From NCBI GenBank assembly GCA_019918135.1, contig WBZZ01006272.1:39326-103325 (forward strand): a DNA stretch of 64,000 nt. The letters run 5' to 3'. The notes beneath the pieces are model-generated. The model had not been told where the DNA came from. It did not search any database and saw only the letters and a list, made by a program, of their open reading frames with translations. Source of the stretch: Paulinella micropora. Its lineage: Eukaryota; Cercozoa; Imbricatea; Euglyphida; Paulinellidae. Both the position numbers and the translations under genes were made by a program. Below, one piece after another: positions 48,317-58,700 of this stretch (its first letter is position 1; each line of letters begins with the position of its first letter).

Positions 48317-49270
48317 TTAGGGTAAGCCCACGCGCTGCCTTTTCTTTGCCTTTGGCTGAGGGCCTTGTCTGCCAGGGTTTTTTTGCAACTCGGGGTGGTC
48401 GGCCGGCAGTTTATATTCAAAGCTTCCGCCTCTCGTCATCACCGACCGCAGCATTCCCCCAAGATGTACCGCCACGCAACGAGGTAGGACGCACATCAAC
48501 GCGGGGCTAGAGCTAGCCTCCTGAGCTACGGGCACATGCACGTACACACGTGTCCACATCTCGTTCCGCCACTTTGGGTTCCCGCACCTGTACAAGACCC
48601 GGAGCAGGAGGTCGCCGACTTCTGGTTCTGATAAATTAAGTGGTAGGTAGACGCCCTTTTTCTCAATCTCGGCCTTTTGGCTCTCGTCGTGTCCGTGAAT
48701 GACATACACATCCGAATTCCAAGGTGGCATAGTTCGCGCAGGTGGTTGCAATCGAGCTAAGGTCTTGTCCAGTGCTAATTCTCTCTCCATTTCACGTATT
48801 GGGAGCTCCCTCAATGTTACTGCATAATCGCTGGGAAGCGACAATTTAACGCAGCCGTATTGAGCAAGGTCAGCCAGCTTGCGGTGAAATTTATCAAGAT
48901 CCCGGCCTGGTTCTGCAAAAGAGAGCTGACCGTTTTTTGCAGGGTACACGACTGAGGTGTAGCCCAAGAACCGGACTCTGTACGCGATTTGCAGCATAAC
49001 GCAAACGGATTCGTCATCGTTCATTTGCACTGGCTTGTCCATATCCCGACTAGTGTAGTACGGAGCGCCAACATAAATCCAGCAATCTTTGTAGGCAAGC
49101 AGTGTCCAATCAGCAGTCTCGTCCCTGTGGGAACGGGTTTGGCACAAGTACAGCTTTTTTGCCGACGCCTTTCCCTCGCTGCCTTGTTGTTGGGCTGCTG
49201 CTAAAAGCTCTTCATATCGAGCAGGCTTGACCCGCTCGAGAATCACAAACGCCGAGTTCCTTTCGTTCAT
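48317..49270 (-). CDS. Unknown protein with a basic C-terminus
   Basis: 317 codons from ATG 49270 (MNERNSAFVILERVKPARYE). The frame is open further upstream but runs through G/C hairpins. Segments include KLYLCQTRSHRDETADWTLL, YKDCWIYVGAPYYTSRDMDK, VYVIHGHDESQKAEIEKKGV and a basic tail (KAKKRQRVGLP) that may be a nuclear signal. The VYVIHGHDE stretch recalls TIR-like nucleotide-binding proteins (where GHD is followed by a basic helix), but context is insufficient to assign it. It is divergent from 49541, with hairpins between. Confidence 0.6.
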   Translation of the reverse strand: MNERNSAFVILERVKPARYEELLAAAQQQGSEGKASAKKLYLCQTRSHRDETADWTLLAYKDCWIYVGAPYYTSRDMDKPVQMNDDESVCVMLQIAYRVRFLGYTSVVYPAKNGQLSFAEPGRDLDKFHRKLADLAQYGCVKLSLPSDYAVTLRELPIREMERELALDKTLARLQPPARTMPPWNSDVYVIHGHDESQKAEIEKKGVYLPLNLSEPEVGDLLLRVLYRCGNPKWRNEMWTRVYVHVPVAQEASSSPALMCVLPRCVAVHLGGMLRSVMTRGGSFEYKLPADHPELQKNPGRQGPQPKAKKRQRVGLP

Positions 49271-49540
49271 CGATCTTTGTCTCTTCTTCTTTATTGCCCT
49301 AGCCCTAGTGCGACCAGCTTGTCCACTTGAGCAGGCCTCTGGGAAGTTAAAAGGGGGAAGAGAGCGGGAGGTGAAAGAACTCTTTTTAATTGCTGCTGGG
49401 GGGGGGGCGCCCCCCCCTCCTCTCTCATGGCTAGGGAGAGGGGGGGGGGGGTTATCCCCCCCCCCCCTCCTGTCCCCTCCGTCCCTTTCCCGCTCTCTTT
49501 CTCTCTCCTTTTGTGTAAGACTTCTTTTCTTGATCCGCGC
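49271..49540. promoter_or_regulatory. Divergent gap with two G/C hairpins
   Basis: Hairpins at 49400-49417 (about 9 G, CGC, C run) and 49440-49468 (about 12 G, TTAT, about 13 C) between divergently read genes. Confidence 0.55.
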
Positions 49541-50401
49541 ATGAGGTCCCAAATAACAGCGGTCAGGCCCGTGCTGAAGCGCCCCGCGCAGCTACAGTAC
49601 CAGTTCAACCACAATGAGAAGGGCCTGCTAGTAGGCAGATACAAGCTCAAGACGCGCAGCGCGTGGAAGCCCTGGCGGCGCGCCTGTGCGTCTTGCTACG
49701 CACAATACAAAGTCTTTCGGCGCGCGACCGAGGCTGCCTGCGGGCAGCACGGCCCAACCGGGGCGGGGGAGCGCTGGGAACCTAGCCGGGCCGAGCAGCA
49801 GTACCAGGCACTGCTGCAGCTGCAGGTCTGGGCCGCGGGCGTTCGGCTGAGGAACCAGAAAACTGCGCTTAGGGCGGCGCACGCTCGTGCACAACAGAAC
49901 GAGCACAAGGCCCAGGTGTACAAAGACTACTGCCAGGTTGCGAAGCACAAGTACGACGAGCTGCGGCAGGCATGGCAGCAAGCACGCGACGACTTCCAGC
50001 GCGAACAGTCGCGCTTGGCCATTGAGGCGTGCGCGTTAGATCTGCTGAGGCGCCAACAGGCAGGGCAAGGGTCTGTGGAGTGGCAGGAGCGGGCGAAGGC
50101 GACCGAGGCAAAGTTAGCGCAGGTCCAGCAGGAGTCGCAGCGGCTGCGGACCATTGCCGACGAAGCCGTGAGGCAGGTGCAACAAGATAAAGAGAGGATC
50201 GCGAGAGAACAGCAAGAACGCGAGAGCTGGCAGAGGAGAGCTCAGGCGGCGGAGGCCACGCTAGTGCAGGTGCAGCAGCTGCAGCAGCAGGTGTTGTTGC
50301 CCTTGTGGCACCTCTCCAAGAACTTGCCCGCCCCAGCGCCACCCTGCGTGCCTCGCATTCTTGGCGCCGTTGTAAGCAAGCCCGGCGAACTAGGAAAGTA
50401 A
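49541..50401 (+). CDS. Coiled-coil protein
   Basis: 286 codons from ATG 49541. The N-terminal 70 residues are basic (RRACASCYAQYKVFRRATEA). About 90-265 form a long coiled coil rich in Gln, Ala, Glu and Arg (ERAKATEAKLAQVQQESQRL, QQDKERIAREQQERESWQRR). The tail is Pro-rich (LPAPAPPCVPRIL). Function unknown; it could be a structural or scaffolding protein. The 3' flank is A-rich and then enters reverse-oriented array fragments. Confidence 0.65.
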   Translation: MRSQITAVRPVLKRPAQLQYQFNHNEKGLLVGRYKLKTRSAWKPWRRACASCYAQYKVFRRATEAACGQHGPTGAGERWEPSRAEQQYQALLQLQVWAAGVRLRNQKTALRAAHARAQQNEHKAQVYKDYCQVAKHKYDELRQAWQQARDDFQREQSRLAIEACALDLLRRQQAGQGSVEWQERAKATEAKLAQVQQESQRLRTIADEAVRQVQQDKERIAREQQERESWQRRAQAAEATLVQVQQLQQQVLLPLWHLSKNLPAPAPPCVPRILGAVVSKPGELGK

Positions 50402-51580
50402 AAAAAAAAATCCTTGCAAAAGGGGGGCAAGCACTCCCCTGCCCCCTCCCCTTTTTTCCTCCCTCTCTTAGTTTTCAGTGCCAAGATTAAAAATTTTATC
50501 AGTGATTTTTTTTATTAATTTTTTCTTGTACATTCTTAGCGCGCCCCTACCCTAGTGATGTAGCTGAAAAAAGGCAGTTCTACCAAAAAACCTGGAAGAA
50601 CTGCCTTTTCCGGTCGTATCGCAGTCGTGCAAAACTTAGCGCCAAATGAACGGGCCGCTCTGGTCTCTTTTCCTCGGGGTTTTAGCGGTCGTTTTTCCGT
50701 GAACAAAAAACGCGCCAAAATTTTTTTTGTTGCGCAAATGACAAGTCCTGCGCACTCCCTCCCCCTTCGGAGGGAGGAGGGAGCGGGAAGATAAAGGGGA
50801 GGGGGAGAGAACGGGGAGGGGGAGAGAACGGGGGCGCCCTCTCTCTCTCTCTCTATCCCCCCCCCTCCCTCTCTCTCTTCCCCTCTTCCCTTTGTTCCCC
50901 CTCCCCTTTTTTTCGAGCAGGAAGATTTTTCTCTTTCTCTCTTCTTTTTTTTTGCACGCCAAATTTGCGTATGTGTGCGCCTGGAATGATATGGCCGAAA
51001 AAATGCAGTATCGCCAAAAAAGTCTGGGAACGCTGCCTTTTTCGGCCATATCATATGCACAGACCGTCAAGCCGCAATATTTTGCGCCATCAAGAAAGTA
51101 CCAAAAAATCCGCCAGAACTCGTTCAGCCGGAGTCTTGACAAGAGGAAAGGGGGGGGGGGGGCGCCCGGCTTAGTCGAGGCGTTTCACATATTTTTTTGG
51201 GTAGCTTCTGCGCTCTCTCCCTCCCATCTTACCCTTCCCCTATTCTTTGAGCCCCCGGGCTCAGGGGGCTCAGGGGAAAGAAAGAAAAAAGGGAGGAGCG
51301 AGGGGGGGGGGGGGCGCCCCCCTCTGAGCTCCCAAAGAAAAGTTTATTTATTTTTGCTCTTTCTCTAAAGCCACAAATTTAACCTGGCACGTGGGGCAAG
51401 GCCCCCCGAGCCCCCCTCCCCTTTCTCTCTCTCTCTCTCTCTCTCTCTTAGTTCTCAGTGCCAAAACTAAAACTTGGTCAAGAATTTTTTTATTGTTTGT
51501 ACATTCTTAGCGCGCCCCTGCCCTGAGAATCACCATTCATACTTATTATTAGTATTCATATTTATTATTATTATTATTCA

Positions 51581-51611
<31 letters not shown>

Positions 51612-51710
51612 GAGGGGCACCAATATATGGTTGGGGTGCCACCGCCACACGGCTGGGTTGGGGCCGTTGGCAGCTTGTTATGAGGGGTACATAATCAGTG
51701 CTCCACTGAT
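50402..51710. repeat. Dispersed repeat fragments, palindromic elements and microsatellites
   Basis: No gene is supported in about 1.3 kb. Array boxes in reverse orientation lie at 50467-50550 and 51449-51525. Palindromic elements lie at 50562-50632 and 50985-51055. The second has arms GATATGGCCGAAAAAATGCA and TGCCTTTTTCGGCCATATC. Purine/pyrimidine tracts and hairpins follow at 51148-51168 and 51302-51322. The box GGCGTTTCACATATTTTTTT is at 51179. There are GAGCCCCCGGGCTCAGGGGG near 51249, a CT repeat (51425-51448) and an ATT/ATTC microsatellite (51541-51611). Confidence 0.7.
51541..51611. repeat. ATT-rich microsatellite
   Basis: Runs of TTA/ATT triplets with ATTCAT interruptions, the last an uninterrupted ATT run of about nine units. 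Strong local AT bias in a GC-rich genome. It probably has no function beyond slippage. Confidence 0.8.
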
Positions 51711-52085
51711 TCATGAGACAGGACCTTTTACTGAGAGAAGCTCTCTCACCACGCTCACTGCTCTTGGCTCCAGGGCCAGGGCACGCGCGCCGACCAGGGC
51801 CCTGACCACCGCGGTCCCGGCACCCGCCTTGAGCAGCGGCGCGATCAGCTCCTGCAGCGCGTCCTTGTCGCGGGCTTTCTCGTTGAAGTACGCGATGCAG
51901 CCGTACCGCTGCGCACACCACTCGGGGTTGGAGGACCCGGCATCCCCGCGGCGCACCAGCGAGAACTCCTGCACTGTTTCCTTTTTACTTTCCGCCACTG
52001 CTGGTGGTGGTGGTGATGGTTCCGTCCGCTGCTTCTTGTCAGGCCGGGTCATGTCTGCGTCGCGGGGGTTCTGGACGTCGGTCAT
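51711..52085 (-). CDS. Small unknown protein
   Basis: 124 codons from ATG 52085 (MTDVQNPRDADMTRPDKKQR). The start is chosen because the upstream part of the frame is Pro-rich and comes from C-run DNA. The N-terminal third is charged and disordered (EPSPPPPAVAESKKETVQEF). The rest is a compact helical domain (ARDKDALQELIAPLLKAGAG, VRALVGARALALEPRAVSVV). No family is recognised. The 5' flank 52086-52477 holds G runs (52186-52193, 52248-52261, 52346-52353, 52370-52381) and C runs, the densest such flank in the window. Confidence 0.5.
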   Translation of the reverse strand: MTDVQNPRDADMTRPDKKQRTEPSPPPPAVAESKKETVQEFSLVRRGDAGSSNPEWCAQRYGCIAYFNEKARDKDALQELIAPLLKAGAGTAVVRALVGARALALEPRAVSVVRELLSVKGPVS

Positions 52086-52477
52086 TTTGGGTTTTGCGCG
52101 TGGACCCCGATTTTTCTGCCAGAGGTTGGTTGTGCTTTCTCCCCCCCTCCCGTTCCCCCGGGGCTCGCACGATATATTTTTCGGGAGGGGGGGGCCGAAG
52201 GTGGAGGAAACCGGACGGGTGTGGAAAAGTCGGGGCAAGTAGAAGGTGAAGGGGGGGGGGGGCCGGACCCAAAAGTAGGCACAAAAAAAGTCCAGCCAGC
52301 AAATAGGCAAGGGCGCCAAAAGAAATGGGAGAGAGAGGGAGGGAGGGGGGGGGCCGGCCAACGTGAGGGTGGGGGGGGGGGATCGTTTCTCGGCCCCCCC
52401 CCCGGAACGCAAGACCCGGGGAGACGATCTTCCTCCCCTTTTTTCTTAAAGATTTTCTGGTGATCACCGTAAACTTT
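52086..52477. promoter_or_regulatory. Very G-rich 5' flank
   Basis: About 390 bases with at least four G runs of 8-13 and C runs at 52142-52148 and 52396-52404, in purine-rich DNA. The right end is AT-richer and is the 3' end of the TMBIM-like gene. Confidence 0.45.
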
Positions 52478-53374
52478 TTACAAGGCCGCGGGCCGCTGGA
52501 GAGTGTTCTGAAACCGTGTGCGCAGCGCCCTGGCGCCCTCCATGACCCGCGTCAGCCCTAGCCCCATGAGAAAAACCATTTCGACCAGATTGCAGAACAG
52601 CAGCAGCGAGGCCCGGTAGCTATTGCTTCGGGCGGTATGGTGCATGGCGCGTTCCAGCTGCCACAGCACGTAGGCGCACATCACGGTGGACATGACGATC
52701 ACCCCCAGCGTCCCGCGCGCTTGCACCGGCAGCTCCGTGCGCCACAGCAGGCTCAGGTTGCCGAGCACGGAACCGTACGGCTGCCAGATCTCGACGAAGA
52801 AGGTGACCGACGAAGCGAGCAGCAGCAGCAGCAGCGCGTAGAGGTTCCTGTACGGCAGACAGCGCTGCAGGCACCAGCAAAAACACAGGACGCAGAAGGC
52901 GTCGACCACGGCGCAGGTGTCGAACACAATAGTAGAGTCGGCACGCAGCAGCACGAGGTCTGCCAGCACCACGGTGCCGCTGATCAGGAACAGCGCTAGG
53001 AGGCCCAGGTGCAGCACGCAGTCGTAGTAGAACAGCGCTATCTGGACGGCGCACGCGGCTAGAAACACGCCTACCAACCACGGGTGGTTGTTGTACCAGC
53101 CGCGACAATCCACCCAGCGAGTACTCGCGAGCATGAGCAGCATCGTGGCCGTCAGGTGCAGCACGGTATAGCCCATGACCTCGCGCACGAAGCCCGTGCG
53201 CTCCGCGGGCGTCAGGTTGCTGACAGTGAGTGTCGTCTGTTGCAGCTGGTCGATTTGCTTGCGCATCTGGGCGATCTCGTTTAATAACAACTCGTGTTTT
53301 TGCGCGTCTGGGACTTCTGTGGAATTGTCACTGGCCTCCGTGACCTTGACGACGACCGCTTCGCTCTCAGGCAT
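52478..53374 (-). CDS. TMBIM (Bax inhibitor-1)-like seven-helix membrane protein
   Basis: 298 codons from ATG 53374. Residues 1-60 are acidic and contain a short coiled coil (NEIAQMRKQIDQLQQTTLTV). Then comes TPAERTGFVREVMGYTVLHL, which resembles the conserved FxRKVYxxLxxQL segment that begins TMBIM/Lifeguard proteins. About seven hydrophobic helices follow to residue 280, with short loops, as in TMBIM proteins (usual length about 230-350). The characteristic C-terminal charged tail is replaced by a basic segment (TRVMEGARALRTRFQNTLQR). Family members modulate ER calcium and cell death, and homologues occur in some large DNA viruses. The assignment is moderate. Upstream (53375-53879) there is no gene: C runs near 53578-53589 and AT-rich DNA. 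Confidence 0.5.
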   Translation of the reverse strand: MPESEAVVVKVTEASDNSTEVPDAQKHELLLNEIAQMRKQIDQLQQTTLTVSNLTPAERTGFVREVMGYTVLHLTATMLLMLASTRWVDCRGWYNNHPWLVGVFLAACAVQIALFYYDCVLHLGLLALFLISGTVVLADLVLLRADSTIVFDTCAVVDAFCVLCFCWCLQRCLPYRNLYALLLLLLASSVTFFVEIWQPYGSVLGNLSLLWRTELPVQARGTLGVIVMSTVMCAYVLWQLERAMHHTARSNSYRASLLLFCNLVEMVFLMGLGLTRVMEGARALRTRFQNTLQRPAAL

Positions 53375-53879
53375 GAAGCGAACGGGGGGTGGGTGTGCTT
53401 TTGACACCCAAAAAAGGCGAGCTAGTAATGTTGTTCTTAAACAGAATACGCAGCACTGCTATTTTTTTTGCAACCTTCTTCCCCCCGTCTTTGTTTTCTT
53501 GTTGGTCCTGCCAAGCCCCCTCCCACCTCCTCCCCGTTCGCGTTCCCCACGTACCGGCCGCGCGTGGGCTGTCTTCCCCCCCCCCCCCCGTGCCCCACAC
53601 TTAACTTACGTGCACATCACCTCCGCATTTCCCTCCGGTTTCCTTTTCCCTCGCTAAGTTTGAAGACTGCTAGGAGGCCGGGCATTTTTCAGCTTGCAGT
53701 CGCGTGCAGAAACTCAAAGTTTTGGTGGTGTTTTTTTTAATACAGAAATTAATATTCAGGAATGAAAAGAACACACCCGCATTAAAATTACTGAGTGCAA
53801 AACAATGTCTCGCCAAGGAACCTACTTTCTGGTACACCCAAATTTTTTGGCCGGGGGGTCGGGAGGGCAGAGCACAAAA
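53375..53879. other. 505-base gap
   Basis: G stretch (53383-53388), T-rich and pyrimidine-rich DNA, a C run of about 13 (53577-53589), then AT-rich DNA (53730-53800) that is the 3' flank of the next minus-strand gene. No gene is supported. Confidence 0.5.
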
Positions 53880-55295
53880 TCACCGGCGGCCTCGCTTGGC
53901 GCGCGGACCGCGCTTGGCACGCTCGGACGAGCCGGCGACGGTGCTTGGCATGTAATTCTCGTAGAGCGCGCGCAGGATTGCGGCCTCGTGGGTCAGGTCG
54001 GGCCTGAGCGTGTTCTGGAGCTTGATGAGTTGCAGCAGCTCCTCTACGGACCCCGTGTCGGGCGCGCCCAGGACCTCCGCCTTCCACCAGCACTTGAGCA
54101 ACTGCTTGTCCACGTCCGTGCGCAGCCCCCAGTGCGACGCGCGCGCCCGCAGGTTGGCGGTCTCTAGGTCGGCGAGCAGGTCGTTGAGGAAATCACGGAA
54201 CAGCGCAGTCTGGTGCAAGAAGCTGTTCCGGTAGAACTGGAAGGCGTGGATGACCTCGGCGCTGCGATTGCGGCGGTCGGTCTGCCCGATGGGCAGCGAG
54301 AAGGCCCGTGCGACCAGGGCGCACCACTGCTCGTGCGAAATCTCTTGTTCGGGGCGCAGGGCCTCGCGGGAGTACACCAGGGCCGTGTTGTCCCTGGCCG
54401 CGCACACGCCCGCCACGGCAGTAGTGCGTCCCGGTTGTAACGCGAGCTCGTAGAACTTGTCGGACTGCAGCTCTTCCAACAAGGCGAGCTCGGCCAACTG
54501 CCCCGCGTCCTGCTTGCCCGCCCGGAACACGAGGCCCGGCAGAAAGCCCCTGTCGCTGGGCGCTTCCGGCACATTGTCCCTGTCCTTCCATTGAGCGGGG
54601 GGCACGCTGATCCTTGGCTCGGGAGGTTGTGGCTTGCTGCCTAGGCCGTTGGGCAGGCTGCTTTTGAGGTAGGCCTCCTCGAAGATCCTGTCTACGTTGC
54701 CCGTGCGCTTGCGCGCCAGGAGAACGCCGTCCGCGGCGTGGTCTAGGCTGAAGGCCAGCCTGGTGTTTTCCAGCTGCCGGCGGATGAGGTACGTTTCTAG
54801 CAGCGAGCACATCGGGCTGCAGGGCAGGCCCGTATGGTTCGGCCGGTACGGCGGGAACTCGACTACCACCACGTCCCTGCGGGCCCTACCCCAGCTGCGA
54901 CGGTGGAAGCAAGAGTACTTCCGCCGGTGTCTGAGTTCCGTGAACGAAATGTCGAAGTCGCAGGCGTCCATACATTCGAAGACTTCGCCCAGCGTGCAGT
55001 GCTTCCTGCGCGCCAGCAGGCACAGGCCCTGCTTGTACATGCTGAGAACGATCTGGCTCGTCAGCTTGGACAGGTGAGCCCTTAATTCCCGGGTCGCCGG
55101 ATGGCGCGGCTTGTGACCGCTCTGGGTCAGGATCGAGATCCCGCCCGACAGGATCTGTTCTCTAACCTTGTTGAGAGCCTCAAACACGCAGGGCTCCATG
55201 CTCATCCTCTTTAGTGTCAGCAGGACCCGGCGGCTGATCTGGGTGGCCTGGCGGGCCTGCACAGGGAAAATATCTTCCTGCCGCAGGGCGGCCAT
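53880..55295 (-). CDS. Unknown large protein with basic C-terminus
   Basis: 471 codons from ATG 55295 (MAALRQEDIFPVQARQATQI); the frame continues upstream without ATG through 55436. It contains VLLTLKRMSMEPCVFEALNK, LRHRRKYSCFHRRSWGRARR, VVVVEFPPYRPNHTGLPCSP and a long helical C-terminal half. It ends in a very basic tail (RAKRGPRAKRGRR) that may bind nucleic acid or act as a nuclear signal. No family is recognised. The 5' flank (55296-55728) has short G/C runs and AT-rich DNA near 55690-55760. Confidence 0.6.
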   Translation of the reverse strand: MAALRQEDIFPVQARQATQISRRVLLTLKRMSMEPCVFEALNKVREQILSGGISILTQSGHKPRHPATRELRAHLSKLTSQIVLSMYKQGLCLLARRKHCTLGEVFECMDACDFDISFTELRHRRKYSCFHRRSWGRARRDVVVVEFPPYRPNHTGLPCSPMCSLLETYLIRRQLENTRLAFSLDHAADGVLLARKRTGNVDRIFEEAYLKSSLPNGLGSKPQPPEPRISVPPAQWKDRDNVPEAPSDRGFLPGLVFRAGKQDAGQLAELALLEELQSDKFYELALQPGRTTAVAGVCAARDNTALVYSREALRPEQEISHEQWCALVARAFSLPIGQTDRRNRSAEVIHAFQFYRNSFLHQTALFRDFLNDLLADLETANLRARASHWGLRTDVDKQLLKCWWKAEVLGAPDTGSVEELLQLIKLQNTLRPDLTHEAAILRALYENYMPSTVAGSSERAKRGPRAKRGRR

Positions 55296-55728
55296 CCTCT
55301 CCAACACAAAACCCCCCTGCACGGCCAAGGCCCCCGAAACGTCCTGCTGGTGGATCGCAAGCAAGGGGAGCAGGGAAATGGAAGAGGAACTCAGGAAATT
55401 TCTTGTTCGTGGGGCCCCCCTTTTTTCTTGGGGCAAGAAAATGCTGTCTCTGGCCTTTAGACCTCCCTTCCCCCCCGTTTTTTTGGGCGGGGCCTAAGTA
55501 CTTGCACTCTTTCTTTCCCCTCTCCCCCATTTTCCCACCAATCTGCGCACTTTTCACGCCGGCCAGCCCACACCGAGCAAGAAAAAATCATAACTGCCAA
55601 GGAAAATGAGGGGAGGGATTTTACAACGAGTTCGAAAGCGAAAAAGTTGTGGGTGGGGTCTCAGTCTCTCCACGCGCCCCCCCCCCCGACTCGCACTCTT
55701 TTTTTAATACAGAGAACAGCCTTGACTA
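55296..55728. other. 433-base gap
   Basis: Contains CCCCCCTTTTTTC (55424), CCCCCCCGTTTTTTTGGGCG (55470) and a C run of about 10 (55678-55688), then AT-rich DNA that is the 3' flank of the next minus-strand gene. The first part is open in the frame of the 55295 gene but lacks an ATG. Confidence 0.45.
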
Positions 55729-58700
55729 TTAAGAAAAGTTATTATAAAAATCATTGTGTTGATTGTCCATGGCCAGGTTTTCCTCGGAAGATTCCGCGCT
55801 CTCAAACCCCTGACTCTCGTTGTATAACAAAACGGGTGAATCTAGTGGTGGCAGAATATCGTCGTGCTCTGAAGCGTTCCTGCCATTGGCCTGCAAGTCA
55901 TCACGAGCGGCACGATCTGGTGCTCTGGTCATGTGCGCGCTTGACTGTGCGGACACGCCGTCGGATTGACTGTGCGGGCCCCAGCCACCGGCGGCCTGTG
56001 GGGCTGCTGGTGAGGGCTGCTCGGCCGTCACCCAGCCGCTGGCGGCCTGTGGGGCCGCCGCTCCTGCCGGGGTCCAGCCACCGGCGGCCTGTGGGGCTGC
56101 TGGTGAGGGCTGCGCGGCCGTCACCCAGCCGCTGGCGGCCTGTGGGGCTGCCGCTGCTGGTGAGGGCTGCGCGGCCGTCACCCAGCCGCTGGCGGCCTGG
56201 GGGGCTGCCGCTGCTGTCGGGGCCCAGCCCCCGGCGGCCTGGGCGGGCGGGTTCCAGGAGCCAGAAGAAGAAGAAGAAGAAGAAGCAGCAGCAGAGGCAG
56301 CAGTAGCAGCAAAAGAGGACGACCAAGACCGCACGGGAGCGGAGCCGCCCACCGATGATGAGGCTGCCTCGCCGTCGTTAACTGGTGCGACGACGCGTCC
56401 GGGTTGTCCCAATCCGCACAGCGCCAGTCATCGGGCTTCTGGGCCGGCCGCGGCCGCCCCTTGCTCCCCACCACGCCGTAGCCGGGCTTGGCCTGCTTGG
56501 CAGGGCGTCGGCTAATCTGGGCGCGCCGCCTCTTGATCGGGCTGTCGTAGCTTTCTTGTTCGTCGTCTTCGTCGTAGAAGGAGTTCCATTCGTCCGTAGG
56601 CTCCCGCTTCGTCTTGCCGCGGCGCTGGGCGGGCTTGGGCTGCGCTGGGGCGCGCTGCTTCGGCAGCTTATACTCGTCCAGGACCCTGACCACGTCGCCC
56701 GTGAACCTCCTCAGGCGCAGAGGCAGGTCCTCGGGCGCAAACGTCCACTCGCATTCGTTTTCGTTCGGCAGGCAGGCGCCGAGCTCGACCACCGCCTCTG
56801 CCGGTGGCTTCTTGTTGCACTCTTGCGTCAGCATGCATTCCGCCGTGAGTGAGAAGTCGGTGCAAATCAGGGACGACACCCGCCCCTGCGTCAACCTGCT
56901 GACGATCCCGCGCCTGAAGCCCGGGATCTGGTCCGGCACCGTGGGCAGCACGACCGACAGCGTCTCAAACACGGCCACGTCGGACGCCAGGTCACCGGCG
57001 GCCGTGCTGGCCACTGGCCTCGCGTTCACGTTGAACAGCAGCAGCTGCCGGCCGTGCTCGCTGGCCAGCAGTCTGGTGCCACAGCCCACGCGGTGCAGGA
57101 CGTAGTCGATGAGCGGCAGCGGCGTGCAAGGGGGGCCCGCGGGCCCCTGTGCGCTTCCGACCCGTATGGTTGTGGTGTCCAGCAGGCGGGTCTTGCCGTC
57201 CCAGAGCTCCGCGGACGAGGTGGGGTCGTACGCAGCGCGCGACCACAAGATCTCCGCGAGGGCCGCGCCCGTCTGTCGGTAGCAGGAAATGAGCAATTGC
57301 GACTCGTAGGACTTGTCGCGGTCGGGCCAGTCCAACAGCGCGCGCTGCCTGTTCCTTTCGTCCAAGAGGTTTTTTTCGCGCGCGTTCGCGTACATTGTGC
57401 GCACGCAGGGCGCGTACAGGTCCACCAACACGTCGAGCACGCTGAGCGGCGCCAAGAGCATCCACGCGGCCTTGAGGGCGTTGACCATGGATTGTGCTGG
57501 CGGGGGCTCGTTCCGCCCCCAGCGCGACTTGACCGTGTTCTGGTCCAGCGCGGCCGTCGGCTGCTCGGTGAACGCCTGGCTGGCCAGCCTGAGTAGCTCT
57601 ACCGCGTCCGGGTCCGAGAGCACGAAGGTGCCGAACTGCTGCTGCAGGGGCCACACTGCCACTGTTTGTGGCAGCTTCCAGCCGAGCGCCAGCGGCTGCT
57701 GTAGCGGCTGCTCCAGCCCGAGCACGCTAGTGCCGCGAACCGCCGTGGGCACGGGCGGAGCGGCCACGGGCGCCGCGCCGGTGCCTTTGAAGCGCAGGGC
57801 CGGCAGCTCGTCGTAGCAGCAGATGGTGCGCAGAGACTCGAACCACGACGGGCGGCCGCCGTTGATGTGCGCCACGTCGAATTCCGTGCGCACACGCCGC
57901 GCGTGGCTCTTGTTGCGCAGTACGGTCTGGATCTCCAGTTCCTCGCCGCCCCCGCCGCCGCAGAGCGACACTAGGCCGCGCGCCTTCCAGCTCCTGCGCG
58001 CGCACGCCCACAGCAGGCGCAGTGCGTACAGGTCGACCTGCGGCGCCGACGTGGACGACAGGCAGCCCGCGGCCGAGCCCTCGGAGACCACGCACAACAG
58101 GATCTCCATGCACCAGGTCCAGAAGCCGCTGCTGCCGCTCGTGCGTTCGTGGTCGATCAGCGCCGCTGCCATGCGGTCCTGCCAGCGCTTGTTCACGGCC
58201 ATAGGGATGTTGTCCACGAACCTGGTCTGGCGGATGTGGCGCGCCAGCCACGCCTGCACCTCGCCGACCCAGACCTCGTGCGCGTGGCCCCCCGGCATGA
58301 GCGTGCCCAGCCTGTCCTGCAGCGTCGCCACCATCAGCAGGCGCAGCGGCTCATTGCGCAGCTCCGTGGTTGCGGGCGCGAGCCGGATCAGCTCTTCCGC
58401 GCGGGCCCCCGCGTTCTTTTCCTCGTAGTACACGAAAGACCACTGGGCCTGGGGCCTGTGCTTGATGGGCTCGAAGTCCCTCCTAACGTTCGGCGCGCGC
58501 GGCGGCCCCGTGGCTAATGCCGGTTTCGCCCGGCACAGGCCCGCCACTGGCAGCGCGTTGGCGGCCGACTGGTGCGAGGCTATCGTGTGCAGCCCCGCCC
58601 GGTCGGGCAGGGCGCACGCGGCCGCAGGCGCCGTCGTGACGCAGGCCAACACCCCCAGGCGCGTGACGAGCCTGGTCTGCCAGGCGGGGTGCGCCGTGAG

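Noticed and set aside
25588..49470. G/C hairpins as transcription terminators
   Set aside because: They lie mainly upstream of genes and between divergent starts, whereas convergent 3' ends lack them.
56178..56420. Poly-Leu C-terminus of the large frame, as if a membrane anchor
   Set aside because: It is the out-of-frame reading of a Ser/Ala repeat; the other frame gives a regular Ala/Pro/Trp repeat and a normal end.
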